Below, piece after piece: positions 32,796 through 46,005 of a stretch of DNA of 64,000 nt. The notes below the pieces were generated by a model. That model was not told the origin of the DNA. It saw only the letters and a program-made list of their open reading frames with translations, and did not search any database. The translations under genes and the position numbers were made by a program. Positions within the stretch are counted from its first letter, which is position 1; every line of letters begins with the position of its first letter. The stretch comes from Procambarus clarkii. Taxonomy: Eukaryota; Arthropoda; Malacostraca; Decapoda; Cambaridae. The DNA lies in contig NC_091227.1 of NCBI RefSeq assembly GCF_040958095.1, positions 21,623,178 through 21,687,177 on the forward strand, given 5' to 3'.

Positions 32796-35700
32796 GCCCT
32801 GCTCCACTCCCCACCCTGCTTCCTGGTGGTGGTGGTGGAGGGTGCTGCCCTGCTCCACTCCCCACCCTGCTTCCTGGTGGTGGTGGAGGGTGCTGCCCTG
32901 CTCCACTCCCCACCCTGCTTCCTGGGGTGGTGGTGGTGGAGGGTGCTGCCCTGCTCCACTCCCCACCCTGCTTCCTGGGGTGTGGTGGAGGGTGCTGCCC
33001 TGCTCCACTCCCCACCCTGCTTCCTGGGGTGGTGGTGGAGGGTGCTGCCCTGCTCCACTCCCCACCCTGCTTCCTGGGGGTGGTGGTGGAGGTGCTGCCT
33101 GCTCCACTCCCCACCCTGCTTCCTGGGTGGTGGTGGAGGGTGCTGCCCTGCTCCACTCCCCACCCTGCTTCCTGGGGTGGTGGTGGTGGAGGGTGCTGCC
33201 CTGCTCCACTCCCCACCCTGCTTCCTGGGTGTGGTGGTGGAGGTGCTGCCCTGCTCCACTCCCCACCCTGCTTCCTGGTGGTGGTGGTGGAGGGTGCTGC
33301 CCTGCTCCACTCCCCACCCTGCTTCCTGGGGTGGTGGTGGAGGGTGCTGCCCTGCTCCACTCCCCACCCTGCTTCCTGGGGTGGTGGTGGTGGAGGGTGC
33401 TGCCCTGCTCCCACTCCCCACCCTGCTTCCTGGGGTGGTGGTGGTGGAGGGTGCTGCCCCTCTCCACTCCCCACCCTGCTTCCTGGGGTGGTGGTGGAGG
33501 GTGCTGCCCTGCTCCACTCCCCACCCTGCTTCCTGGGGTGGTGGTGGGGAGGGTGCTGCCCTGCTCCACTCCCCACCCTGCTTCCTGGGGTGGTGGGTGG
33601 AGGTGCTGCCCTGCTCCACTCCCCACCCTGCTTCCTGGGGTGGTGGTGGTGGAGGGTGCTGCCCTGCGCCACTCCCCACCCTGCTTCCTGGGGTGGTGGT
33701 GGAGGTGCTGCCCTAGCCTCCACTCCCACCTGCTTCCTGGGGTGGTGGTGGTTGGAGGGTGCTGCCCTGCTCCACTCCCCACCCTGCTTCCTGGGGGTTG
33801 GTGGTGGTGGAGGGTGCTGCCCTGCTCCACTCCCCACCCTTGCTTCCTGGGTGGTGGTGGTGGAGGGTGCTGCCCCTGCTCCACTCCCCACCTCTGCCTC
33901 TCCTGGGGTTGGTGGGTGGTGGAGGGTGCTGCCCTGCTCCACTCCCCACCCTGCTTCCTGGGGTGGTGGTGTGGAGGGTGCTGCCATGCCTCCACTCCCC
34001 ACCCTGACTTCCTGGCGGTGTTGGTGGTGGAGGGTGCTGCCCTGCTCCACCTCCCACCCTGCCTTCCTGGGGTGGTGGTGGTGGAGGGTGCTGCCCTGCT
34101 CCACTCCCCACCCCTGCTTCTGGGGGGTGGTGGTGGACGGGTGCTGCCCTGCTCCACTCCCCACCCTGCTTCCTGGGGTGGTGGTGGTGGAGGTGCTGCC
34201 CTGCTCCACTCCCCACCCTGCTTCCTGGGGTGGTGGTGGTGGAGGGTGCTGCCTGCTCCACTCCCCACCCTGCTTCCCTGGGGGGGTGGTGGTGGAGGGT
34301 GCTGCCCTGCTCCACTCCCCACCCTGCTTCCTGGGTGGTGGTGGTGGAGGGTGCTGCCCTGCTCCACTCTCCACCCTGCTTCCTGGGTGGTGTTGGTGGA
34401 GGGTGCTGCCCTGCTCCACTCCCCACCCTGCTTCCTGGGGTGGTGGTGGTGGAGGGTGCTGCCCTGCTCCACTCCCCACCCTGCTTCCTGGGGTGGTGGT
34501 GGTGGAGGGTGCTGCCCTGCTCCACTCCCCACCCTGCTTCCTGGGGTGGTGGTGGTGAGGGTGCTGCCTTCTGCTCCACTCCCCACCCTGCTTCTGGGGT
34601 GGTGGTGGTGGTAGGGTGCTGCCCTGCTCCACTCCCCACCCTGCTTCCTGGGGTGGTGGTGGTGGAGGGTGCTGCCCTGCCTCACACTCCCCACCCTGCT
34701 TCCTGGGGTGGTGTGGTGGAGGGTGCTGCCCTGCTCCACTCCCCACCCTGCTTCCTGGGGTGGTGGTGGTGGAGGGTGCTGCCCTGCTCCACTCCCCACC
34801 CTGCTTCCTGGGGTGGTGGTGGTGGAGGGTGCTGCCCTGCTCCACTCCCCACCCTGCTTCCTGGGGTGGTGGTGGTGGGGGTGCTGCCCTGCTCCACTCC
34901 CCACCCTGCTTCCTGGGGTGGTGGTGGTGGAGGGTGCTGCCCTGCTTCCACTCCCCACCCTGCTTCCTGGGGTGGTGGTGGTGGTGGGTGCTGCCCTGCT
35001 CCACTCCCCACCCTGCTTCCTGGGGTGGTGGTGGTGGAGGGTGCTGCCCTGCTCCACTCCCCACCCTGCTTCCTGGGGTGGTGGTGGTGGAGGGTGCTGC
35101 CCTGCTCCACTCCCCACCCTGCTTCCTGGGGTGGTGGTGGTGGAGGGTGCTGCCCTGCTCCACTCCCCACCCTGCTTCCTGGGGTGGTGGTGGTGGTGGG
35201 TGCTGCCCTGCTCCACTCCCCACCCTGCTTCCTGGGGTGGTGGTGGTGGAGGGTGCCCTGCTCCACTCCCCACCCTGCTTCCTGGGGTGGTGGTGGTGGA
35301 GGGTGCCCTGCTCCACTCCCCACCCTGCTTCCTGGGGTGGTGGTGGTGGAGGGTGCTGCCCTGCTCCACTCCCCACCCTGCTTCCTGGGGTGGTGGTGGT
35401 GGAGGGTGCCCTGCTCCACTCCCCACCCTGCTTCCTGGGGTGGTGGTGGTGGAGGGTGCTGCCCTGCTCCACTCCCCACCCTGCTTCCTGGGGTGGTGGT
35501 GGTGGAGGGTGCTGCCCTGCTCCACTCCCCACCCTGCTTCCTGGGGTGGTGGTGGTGGTGGGTGCTGCCCTGCTCCACTCCCCACCCTGCTTCCTGGGGT
35601 GGTGGTGGTGGAGGGTGCTGCCCTGCTCCACTCCCCACCCTGCTTCCTGGGGTGGTGGTGGTGGAGGGTGCTGCCCTGCTCCACTCCCCACCCTGCTTCC

Positions 35701-38700
35701 TGGGGTGGTGGTGGTGGAGGGTGCTGCCCTGCTCCACTCCCCACACCTGCTTCCTGGGGTGGTGGTGGTGGAGGGTGCTGCCCTGCTCCACTCCCCACCC
35801 TGCTTCCTGGGGTGGTGGTGGTGGAGGGTGCTGCCCTGCTCCACTCCCCACCCTGCTTCCTGGGGTGGTGGTGGTGGTGGGTGCTGCCCTGCTCCACTCC
35901 CCACCCTGCTTCCTGGGGTGGTGGTGGTGGAGGGTGCTGCCCTGCTCCACTCCCCACCCTGCTTCCTGGGGTGGTGGTGGTGGAGGGTGCTGCCCTGCTC
36001 CACTCCCCACCCTGCTTCCTGGGGTGGTGGTGGTGGAGGGTGCTGCCCTGCTCCACTCCCCACCCTGCTTCCTGGGGTGGTGGTGGTGGAGGGTGCTGCC
36101 CTGCTCCACTCCCCACCCTGCTTCCTGGGGTGGTGGTGGTGGTGGGTGCTGCCCTGCTCCACTCCCCACCCTGCTTCCTGGGGTGGTGGTGGTGGAGGGT
36201 GCTGCCCTGCTCCACTCCCCACCCTGCTTCCTGGGGTGGTGGTGGTGGTGGGTGCTGCCCTGCTCCACTCCCACCCTGCTTCCTGGGGTGGTGGTGGTGG
36301 AGGGTGCTGCCCTGCTCCACTCCCCACCCTGCTTCCTGGGGTGGTGGTGGTGGAGGGTGCTGCCCTGCTCCACTCCCCACCCTGCTTCCTGGGGTGGTGG
36401 TGGTGGAGGGTGCTGCCCTGCTCCACTCCCCACCCTGCTTCCTGGGGTGGTGGTGGTGGAGGGTGCTGCCCTGCTCCACTCCCCACCCTGCTTCCTGGGG
36501 TGGTGGTGGTGGAGGGTGCTGCCCTGCTCCACTCCCCACCCTGCTTCCTGGGGTGGTGGTGGTGGTGGGTGCTGCCCTGCTCCACTCCCCACCCTGCTTC
36601 CTGGGGTGGTGGTGGTGGTGGTGGAGGGTGCTGCCCTGCTCCACTCCCCACCCTGCTTCCTGGGGTGGTGGTGGTGGAGGGTGCTGCCCTGCTCCACTCC
36701 CCACCCTGCTTCCTGGGGTGGTGGTGGTGGAGGGTGCTGCCCTGCTCCACTCCCCACCCTGCTTCCTGGGGTGGTGGTGGTGGAGGGTGCTGCCCTGCTC
36801 CACTCCCCACCCTGCTTCCTGGGGTGGTGGTGGTGGAGGGTGCTGCCCTGCTCCACTCCCCACCCTGCTTCCTGGGGTGGTGGTGGTGGAGGGTGCTGCC
36901 CTGCTCCACTCCCCACCCTGCTTCCTGGGGTGGTGGTGGTGGTGGGTGCTGCCCTGCTCCACTCCCCACCCTGCTTCCTGGGGTGGTGGTGGTGGAGGGT
37001 GCTGCCCTGCTCCACTCCCCACCCTGCTTCCTGGGGTGGTGGTGGTGGTGGGTGCTGCCCTGCTCCACTCCCCACCCTGCTTCCTGGGGTGGTGGTGGTG
37101 GAGGGTGCTGCCCTGCTCCACTCCCCACCCTGCTTCCTGGGGTGGTGGTGGTGGAGGGTGCTGCCCTGCTCCACTCCCCACCCTGCTTCCTGGGGTGGTG
37201 GTGGTGGTGGGTGCTGCCCTGCTCCACTCCCCACCCTGCTTCCTGGGGTGGTGGTGGTGGAGGGTGCTGCCCTGCTCCACTCCCCACCCTGCTTCCTGGG
37301 GTGGTGGTGGTGGAGGGTGCTGCCCTGCTCCACTCCCCACCCTGCTTCCTGGGGTGGTGGTGGTGGTGGGTGCTGCCCTGCTCCACTCCCCACCCTGCTT
37401 CCTGGGGTGGTGGTGGTGGAGGGTGCTGCCCTGCTCCACTCCCCACCCTGCTTCCTGGGGTGGTGGTGGTGGTGGAGGGTGCTGCCCTGCTCCACTCCCC
37501 ACCCTGCTTCCTGGGGTGGTGGTGGTGGTGGGTGCTGCCCTGCTCCACTCCCCACCCTGCTTCCTGGGGTGGTGGTGGTGGTGGTGGAGGGTGCTGCCCT
37601 GCTCCACTCCCCACCCTGCTTCCTGGGGTGGTGGTGGTGGTGGTGGAGGGTGCTGCCCTGCTCCACTCCCCACCCTGCTTCCTGGGGTGGTGGTGGTGGT
37701 GGGTGCCCTGCTCCACTCCCCACCCTGCTTCCTGGGGTGGTGGTGGTGGGTGCTGCCCTGCTCCACTCCCCACCCTGCTTCCTGGGGTGGTGGTGGTGGA
37801 GGGTGCCCTGCTCCACTCCCCACCCTGCTTCCTGGGGTGGTGGTGGTGGGTGCTGCCCTGCTCCACTCCCCACCCTGCTTCCTGGGGTGGTGGTGGTGGA
37901 GGGTGCCCTGCTCCACTCCCCACCCTGCTTCCTGGGGTGGTGGTGGTGGGTGCTGCCCTGCTCCACTCCCCACCCTGCTTCCTGGGGTGGTGGTGGTGGA
38001 GGGTGCCCTGCTCCACTCCCCACCCTGCTTCCTGGGGTGGTGGTGGTGGGTGCTGCCCTGCTCCACTCCCCACCCTGCTTCCTGGGGTGGTGGTGGTGGA
38101 GGGTGCCCTGCTCCACTCCCCACCCTGCTTCCTGGGGTGGTGGTGGTGGGTGCTGCCCTGCTCCACTCCCCACCCTGCTTCCTGGGGTGGTGGTGGTGGT
38201 GGGTGCTGCCCTGCTCCACTCCCCACCCTGCTTCCTGGGGTGGTGGTGGTGGTGGGTGCCCTGCTCCACTCCCCACCCTGCTTCCTGGGGTGGTGGTGGT
38301 GGGTGCTGCCCTGCTCCACTCCCCACCCTGCTTCCTGGGGTGGTGGTGGTGGTGGGTGCCCGCTCCACTCCCCACCCTGCTTCCTGGGGTGGTGGTGGTG
38401 GGTGCTGCCCTGCCTCCACTCCCCACCCTGCCTTCCTGGGGTGGTGGTGGTGGTGGGTGCTGCCCTGCTCCACTCCCCACCCTGCTTCCTGGGGTGGTGG
38501 TGGTGGTGGGTGCCCTGCCTCCACTCCCCACCCTGCTTCCTTGGGTGGTGGTGGTGGGTGCTGCCCTGCTCCACTCCCCACCCTGCTTCCTGGGGTGGTG
38601 GTGGTGGTGGGTGCTGCCCTGCTCCACTCCCCACCCTGCTTCCTGGGGTGGTGGTGGTGGTGGGTGCCCTGCTCCACTCCCCACCCTGCTTCCTGGGGTG

Positions 38701-40559
38701 GTGGTGGTGGTGGTGCCCTGCTCCACTCCCCACCCTGCTTCCTGGGGTGGTGGTGGTGGGTGCTGCCCTGCTCCACTCCCCACCCTGCTTCCTGGGGTGG
38801 TGGTGGTGGTGGGTGCTGCCCTGCTCCACTCCCCACCCTGCTTCCTGGGGTGGTGGTGGTGGGTGCTGCCCTGCTCCACTCCCCACCCTGCTTCCTGGGG
38901 TGGTGGTGGTGGTGGAGGGTGCCCTGCTCCACTCCCCACCCTGCTTCCTGGGGGGGTGGTGGTGGGTGCTGCCCTGCTCCACTCCCCACCCTGCTTCCTG
39001 GGGTGGTGGTGGTGGTGGAGGGTGCCCTGCTCCACTCCCCACCCTGCTTCCAGGGGGGGTGGTGGTGGGTGCTGCCCTGCTCCACTCCCCACCCTGCTTC
39101 CTGGGGGGGTGGTGGTGGTGGAGGGTGCCCTGCTCCACTCCCCACCCTGCTTCCTGGGGGGGTGGTGGTGGGTGCTGCCCTGCTCCACTCCCCACCCTGC
39201 TTCCTGGGGGGGTGGTGGTGGTGGTGGGTGCCCTGCTCCACTCCCCACCCTGCTTCCTGGGGGGGTGGTGGTGGGTGCTGCCCTGCTCCACTCCCCACCC
39301 TGCTTCCTGGGGGGTGGTGGTGGTGGAGGGTGCCCTGCTCCACTCCCCACCCTGCTTCCTGGGGGGGTGGTGGTGGGTGCTGCCCTGCTCCACTCCCCAC
39401 CCTGCTTCCTGGGGTGGTGGTGGTGGTGGGTGCCCTGCTCCACTCCCCACCCTGCTTCCTGGGGTGGTGGTGGAGGGTGCTGCCCTGCTCCACTCCCCAC
39501 CCTGCTTCCTGGGGGGGTGGTGGTGGGTGCTGCCCTGCTCCACTCCCCACCCTGCTTCCTGGGGTGGTGGTGGAGGGTGCTGCCCTGCTCCACTCCCCAC
39601 CCTGCTTCCTGGGGTGGTGGTGGTGGTGGGTGCCCTGCTCCACTCCCCACCCTGCTTCCTGGGGTGGTGGTGGAGGGTGCTGCCCTGCTCCACTCCCCAC
39701 CCTGCTTCCTGGGGGGGTGGTGGTGGGTGCTGCCCTGCTCCACTCCCCACCCTGCTTCCTGGGGTGGTGGTGGAGGGTGCTGCCCTGCTCCACTCCCCAC
39801 CCTGCTTCCTGGGGTGGTGGTGGTGGTGGGTGCCCTGCTCCACTCCCCACCCTGCTTCCTGGGGTGGTGGTGGAGGGTGCTGCCCTGCTCCACTCCCCAC
39901 CCTGCTTCCTGGGGTGGTGGTGGTGGTGGGTGCCCTGCTCCACTCCCCACCCTGCTTCCTGGGGTGGTGGTGGAGGGTGCTGCCCTGCTCCACTCCCCAC
40001 CCTGCTTCCTGGGGTGGTGGTGGTGGAGGGTGCCCTGCTCCACTCCCCACCCTGCTTCCTGGGGTGGTGGTGGAGGGTGCTGCCCTGCTCCACTCCCCAC
40101 CCTGCTTCCTGGGGTGGTGGTGGTGGTGGGTGCCCTGCTCCACTCCCCACCCTGCTTCCTGGGGTGGTGGTGGAGGGTGCTGCCCTGCTCCACTCCCCAC
40201 CCTGCTTCCTGGGGTGGTGGTGGTGGTGGGTGCCCCTGCTCCACTCCCCACCCTGCTTCCTGGGGTGGTGGTGGAGGGTGCTGCCCTGCTCCACTCCCCA
40301 CCCTGCTTCCTGGGGTGGTGGTGGTGGAGGGTGCCCTGCTCCACTCCCCACCCTGCTTCCTGGGGTGGTGGTGGTGGAGGGTGCCCTGCTCCACTCCCCA
40401 CCCTGCTTCCTGGGGTGGTGGTGGAGGGTGCTGCCCTGCTCCACTCCCCACCCTGCTTCCTGGGGTGGTGGTGGTGGAGGGTGCCCTGCTCCACTCCCCA
40501 CCCTGCTTCCTGGGGTGGTGGTGGTGGAGGGTGCCCTGCTCCACTCCCCACCCTGCTTC

Positions 40560-43500
40560 CTGGGGTGGTGGTGGAGGGTGCTGCCCTGCTCCACTCCCCA
40601 CCCTGCTTCCTGGGGTGGTGGTGGTGGTGGGTGCCCTGCTCCACTCCCCACCCTGCTTCCTGGGGTGGTGGTGGAGGGTGCTGCCCTGCTCCACTCCCCA
40701 CCCTGCTTCCTGGGGTGGTGGTGGTGGTGGGTGCCCTGCTCCACTCCCCACCCTGCTTCCTGGGGTGGTGGTGGTGGAGGGTGCCCTGCTCCACTCCCCA
40801 CCCTGCTTCCTGGGGTGGTGGTGGTGGGTGCTGCCCTGCTCCACTCCCCACCCTGCTTCCTGGGGTGGTGGTGGTGGTGGGTGCCCTGCTCCACTCCCCA
40901 CCCTGCTTCCTGGGGTGGTGGTGGTGGAGGGTGCCCTGCTCCACTCCCCACCCTGCTTCCTGGGGTGGTGGTGGTGGAGGGTGCTGCCCTGCTCCACTCC
41001 CCACCCTGCTTCCTGGGGTGGTGGTGGTGGAGGGTGCCCTGCTCCACTCCCCACCCTGCTTCCTGGGGTGGTGGTGGTGGAGTGGTGCTGCCCTGCTCCA
41101 CTCCCCACCCTGCTTCCTGGGGTGGTGGTGGAGGGTGCTGCCCTGCTCCACTCCCCACCCTGCTTCCTGGGGTGGTGGTGGTGGAGGGTGCCCTGCTCCA
41201 CTCCCCACCCTGCTTCCTGGGGTGGTGGTGGTGGAGGGTGCTGCCCTGCTCCACTCCCCACCCTGCTTCCTGGGTTGGTGGTGGTGGAGGGTGCCCTGCT
41301 CCACTCCCCACCCTGCTTCCTGGGGTGGTGGTGGTGGAGGGTGCTGCCCTGCTCCACTCCCCACCCTGCTTCCTGGGGTGGTGGTGGTGGAGGGTGCCCT
41401 GCTCCACTCCCCACCCTGCTTCCTGGGGTGGTGGTGGTGGAGGGTGCCCTGCTCCACTCCCCACCCTGCTTCCTGGGGTGGTGGTGTGGTGGGTGCCCTG
41501 CTCCACTCCCCCACCCTGCTTCCTGGGGTGGTGGTGGTGGAGGGTGCCCTGCTCCACTCCCCACCCTGCTTCCTGGGGGGGTGGTGGAGGGTGCCCTGCT
41601 CCACTCCCCACCCTGCTTCCTGGGTGGTGGTGGTGGAGGGTGCCCTGCTCCACTCCCCACCCTGCTTCCTGGGGTGGTGGTGGTGGTGGGTGCCCTGCTC
41701 CACTCCCCACCCTGCTTCCTGGGGTGGTGGTGTGGAGGGTGCCCTGCTCCACTCCCCACCCTGCTTCCTGGGGTGGTGGTGGTGGAGGGTGCCCTGCTCC
41801 ACTCCCCACCCTGCTTCCTGGGTGGTGGTGGTGGAGGGTGCCCTGCTCCACTCCCCACCCTGCTTCCTGGGGTGGTGGTGGTGGTGGGTGTCCTGCTCCA
41901 CTCCCCACCCTGCTTCCTGGGGTGGTGGTGGTGGAGGGTGCCCTGCTCCACTCCCCACCCTGCTTCCTGGGGTGGTGGTGGAGGGTGCCCTGCTCCACTC
42001 CCCACCCTGCTTCCTGGGGTGGTGGTGGTGGTGGGTGCTGCCCTGCTCCACTCCCCACCCTGCTTCCTGGGGTGGTGGTGGTGGAGGGTGCCCTGCTCCA
42101 CTCCCCACCCTGCTTCCTGGGGTGGTGGTGGAGGGTGCCCTGCTCCACTCCCCACCCTGCTTCCTGGGGTGGTGGTGGTGGGTGCCCTGCTCCACTCCCC
42201 ACCCTGCTTCCTGGGGTGGTGGTGGTGGAGGGTGCCCTGCTCCACTCCCCACCCTGCTTCCTGGGGTGGTGGTGGTGGAGGGTGCTGCCCTGCTCCACTC
42301 CCCACCCTGCTTCCTGGGGTGGTGGTGGTGGAGGGTGCTGCCCTGCTCCACTCCCCACCCTGCTTCCTGGGGTGGTGGTGGTGGGTGCCCTGCTCCACTC
42401 CCCACCCTGCTTCCTGGGGTGGTGGTGGAGGGTGCTGCCCTGCTCCACTCCCCACCCTGCTTCCTGGGGTGGTGGTGGAGGGTGCCCTGCTCCACTCCCC
42501 ACCCTGCTTCCTGGGGTGGTGGTGGAGGGTGCCCTGCTCCACTCCCCACCCTGCTTCCTGGGGTGGTGGTGGAGGGTGCCCTGCTCCACTCCCCACCCTG
42601 CTTCCTGGGGTGGTGGTGGAGGGTGCCCTGCTCCACTCCCCACCCTGCTTCCTGGGGTGGTGGTGGAGGGTGCCCTGCTCCACTCCCCACCCTGCTTCCT
42701 GGGGTGGTGGTGGTGGAGGGTGCCCTGCTCCACTCCCCACCCTGCTTCCTGGGGTGGTGGTGGTGGAGGGTGCCCTGCTCCACTCCCCACCCTGCTTCCT
42801 GGGGTGGTGGTGGAGGGTGCTGCCCTGCTCCACTCCCCACCCTGCTTCCTGGGGTGGTGGTGGTGGTGGGTGCCCTGCTCCACTCCCCACCCTGCTTCCT
42901 GGGGTGGTGGTGGAGGGTGCTGCCCTGCTCCACTCCCCACCCTGCTTCCTGGGGTGGTGGTGGTGGTGGTGCCCTGCTCCACTCCCCACCCTGCTTCCTG
43001 GGGTGGTGGTGGTGGAGGGTGCCCTGCTCCACTCCCCACCCTGCTTCCTGGGGTGGTGGTGGTGGGTGCTGCCCTGCTCCACTCCCCACCCTGCTTCCTG
43101 GGGTGGTGGTGGTGGTGGGTGCCCTGCTCCACTCCCCACCCTGCTTCCTGGGGTGGTGGTGGTGGAGGGTGCCCTGCTCCACTCCCCACCCTGCTTCCTG
43201 GGGTGGTGGTGGTGGAGGGTGCTGCCCTGCTCCACTCCCCACCCTGCTTCCTGGGGTGGTGGTGGTGGAGGGTGCCCTGCTCCACTCCCCACCCTGCTTC
43301 CTGGGGTGGTGGTGGTGGAGGGTGCTGCCCTGCTCCACTCCCCACCCTGCTTCCTGGGGTGGTGGTGGAGGGTGCTGCCCTGCTCCACTCCCCACCCTGC
43401 TTCCTGGGGTGGTGGTGGTGGAGGGTGCCCTGCTCCACTCCCCACCCTGCTTCCTGGGGTGGTGGTGGTGGAGGGTGCTGCCCTGCTCCACTCCCCACCC

Positions 43501-43720
43501 TGCTTCCTGGGTTGGTGGTGGTGGAGGGTGCCCTGCTCCACTCCCCACCCTGCTTCCTGGGGTGGTGGTGGTGGAGGGTGCTGCCCTGCTCCACTCCCCA
43601 CCCTGCTTCCTGGGGTGGTGGTGGTGGAGGGTGCCCTGCTCCACTCCCCACCCTGCTTCCTGGGGTGGTGGTGGTGGAGGGTGCCCTGCTCCACTCCCCA
43701 CCCTGCTTCCTGGGGTGGTG
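40560..43720. repeat. higher-order duplication, offset ~2.24 kb
   Basis: The order of unit variants at 40560-41480 is repeated at 42800-43720. Anchors are the rare GGGTTGG unit (41272 and 43509) and the GGGTGCTGCC unit lacking A at 40812 and 43050; offsets are 2237-2239 bp. About nineteen consecutive units match in type. Confidence 0.85.
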
Positions 43721-46005
43721 GTGGTGGTGGGTGCCCTGCTCCACTCCCCACCCTGCTTCCTGGGGTGGTGGTGGTGGAGGGTGCCCTGCTCCACTCCCCA
43801 CCCTGCTTCCTGGGGGGTGGTGGAGGGTGCCCTGCTCCACTCCCCACCCTGCTTCCTGGGGTGGTGGTGGTGGAGGGTGCCCTGCTCCACTCCCCACCCT
43901 GCTTCCTGGGGTGGTGGTGGTGGTGGGTGCCCTGCTCCACTCCCCACCCTGCTTCCTGGGGTGGTGGTGGTGGAGGGTGCCCTGCTCCACTCCCCACCCT
44001 GCTTCCTGGGGTGGTGGTGGTGGAGGGTGCCCTGCTCCACTCCCCACCCTGCTTCCTGGGGTGGTGGTGGTGGAGGGTGCCCTGCTCCACTCCCCACCCT
44101 GCTTCCTGGGGTGGTGGTGGTGGTGGGTGCCCTGCTCCACTCCCCACCCTGCTTCCTGGGGTGGTGGTGGTGGAGGGTGCCCTGCTCCACTCCCCACCCT
44201 GCTTCCTGGGGGGGTGGTGGAGGGTGCCCTGCTCCACTCCCCACCCTGCTTCCTGGGGTGGTGGTGGTGGTGGGTGCTGCCCTGCTCCACTCCCCACCCT
44301 GCTTCCTGGGGTGGTGGTGGTGGAGGGTGCCCTGCTCCACTCCCCACCCTGCTTCCTGGGGGGGTGGTGGAGGGTGCCCTGCTCCACTCCCCACCCTGCT
44401 TCCTGGGGTGGTGGTGGTGGTGGGTGCTGCCCTGCTCCACTCCCCACCCTGCTTCCTGGGGTGGTGGTGGTGGAGGGTGCCCTGCTCCACTCCCCACCCT
44501 GCTTCCTGGGGTGGTGGTGGTGGAGGGTGCTGCCCTGCTCCACTCCCCACCCTGCTTCCTGGGGTGGTGGTGGTGGAGGGTGCTGCCCTGCTCCACTCCC
44601 CACCCTGCTTCCTGGGGTGGTGGTGGTGGAGGGTGCTGCCCTGCTCCACTCCCCACCCTGCTTCCTGGGGTGGTGGTGGTGGAGGGTGCTGCCCTGCTCC
44701 ACTCCCCACCCTGCTTCCTGGGGGGGTGGTGGTGGTGGAGGGTGCCCTGCTCCACTCCCCACCCTGCTTCCTGGGGGGGTGGTGGTGGGTGCTGCCCTGC
44801 TCCACTCCCCACCCTGCTTCCTGGGGGGGTGGTGGTGGTGGTGGAGGGTGCTGCCCTGCTCCACTCCCCACCCTGCTTCCTGGGGTGGTGGTGGTGGAGG
44901 GTGCCCTGCTCCACTCCCCACCCTGCTTCCTGGGGTGGTGGTGGTGGAGGGTGCCCTGCTCCACTCCCCACCCTGCTTCCTGGGGTGGTGGTGGTGGTGG
45001 GTGCCCTGCTCCACTCCCCACCCTGCTTCCTGGGGTGGTGGTGGTGGAGGGTGCCCTGCTCCACTCCCCACCCTGCTTCCTGGGGGGGTGGTGGAGGGTG
45101 CCCTGCTCCACTCCCCACCCTGCTTCCTGGGGTGGTGGTGGTGGAGGGTGCCCTGCTCCACTCCCCACCCTGCTTCCTGGGGTGGTGGTGGTGGTGGGTG
45201 CCCTGCTCCACTCCCCACCCTGCTTCCTGGGGTGGTGGTGGTGGAGGGTGCCCTGCTCCACTCCCCACCCTGCTTCCTGGGGTGGTGGTGGTGGAGGGTG
45301 CCCTGCTCCACTCCCCACCCTGCTTCCTGGGGTGGTGGTGGTGGAGGGTGCCCTGCTCCACTCCCCACCCTGCTTCCTGGGGTGGTGGTGGTGGTGGGTG
45401 CCCTGCTCCACTCCCCACCCTGCTTCCTGGGGTGGTGGTGGTGGAGGGTGCCCTGCTCCACTCCCCACCCTGCTTCCTGGGGGGGTGGTGGAGGGTGCCC
45501 TGCTCCACTCCCCACCCTGCTTCCTGGGGTGGTGGTGGTGGTGGGTGCTGCCCTGCTCCACTCCCCACCCTGCTTCCTGGGGTGGTGGTGGTGGAGGGTG
45601 CCCTGCTCCACTCCCCACCCTGCTTCCTGGGGGGGTGGTGGAGGGTGCCCTGCTCCACTCCCCACCCTGCTTCCTGGGGTGGTGGTGGTGGTGGGTGCTG
45701 CCCTGCTCCACTCCCCACCCTGCTTCCTGGGGTGGTGGTGGTGGAGGGTGCCCTGCTCCACTCCCCACCCTGCTTCCTGGGGTGGTGGTGGTGGAGGGTG
45801 CTGCCCTGCTCCACTCCCCACCCTGCTTCCTGGGGTGGTGGTGGTGGAGGGTGCTGCCCTGCTCCACTCCCCACCCTGCTTCCTGGGGTGGTGGTGGTGG
45901 AGGGTGCTGCCCTGCTCCACTCCCCACCCTGCTTCCTGGGGTGGTGGTGGTGGAGGGTGCTGCCCTGCTCCACTCCCCACCCTGCTTCCTGGGGGGGTGG
46001 TGGTG
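43597..46005. repeat. higher-order duplication, offset 1271 bp
   Basis: About 22 consecutive units at 43597-44735 recur in the same order at 44868-46005. Rare seven-G units mark it at 44208/45479, 44358/45629 and 44720/45991, each exactly 1271 bp apart; a fourth pair (43812/45082) is one base shorter because of a six-G run. Confidence 0.9.
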
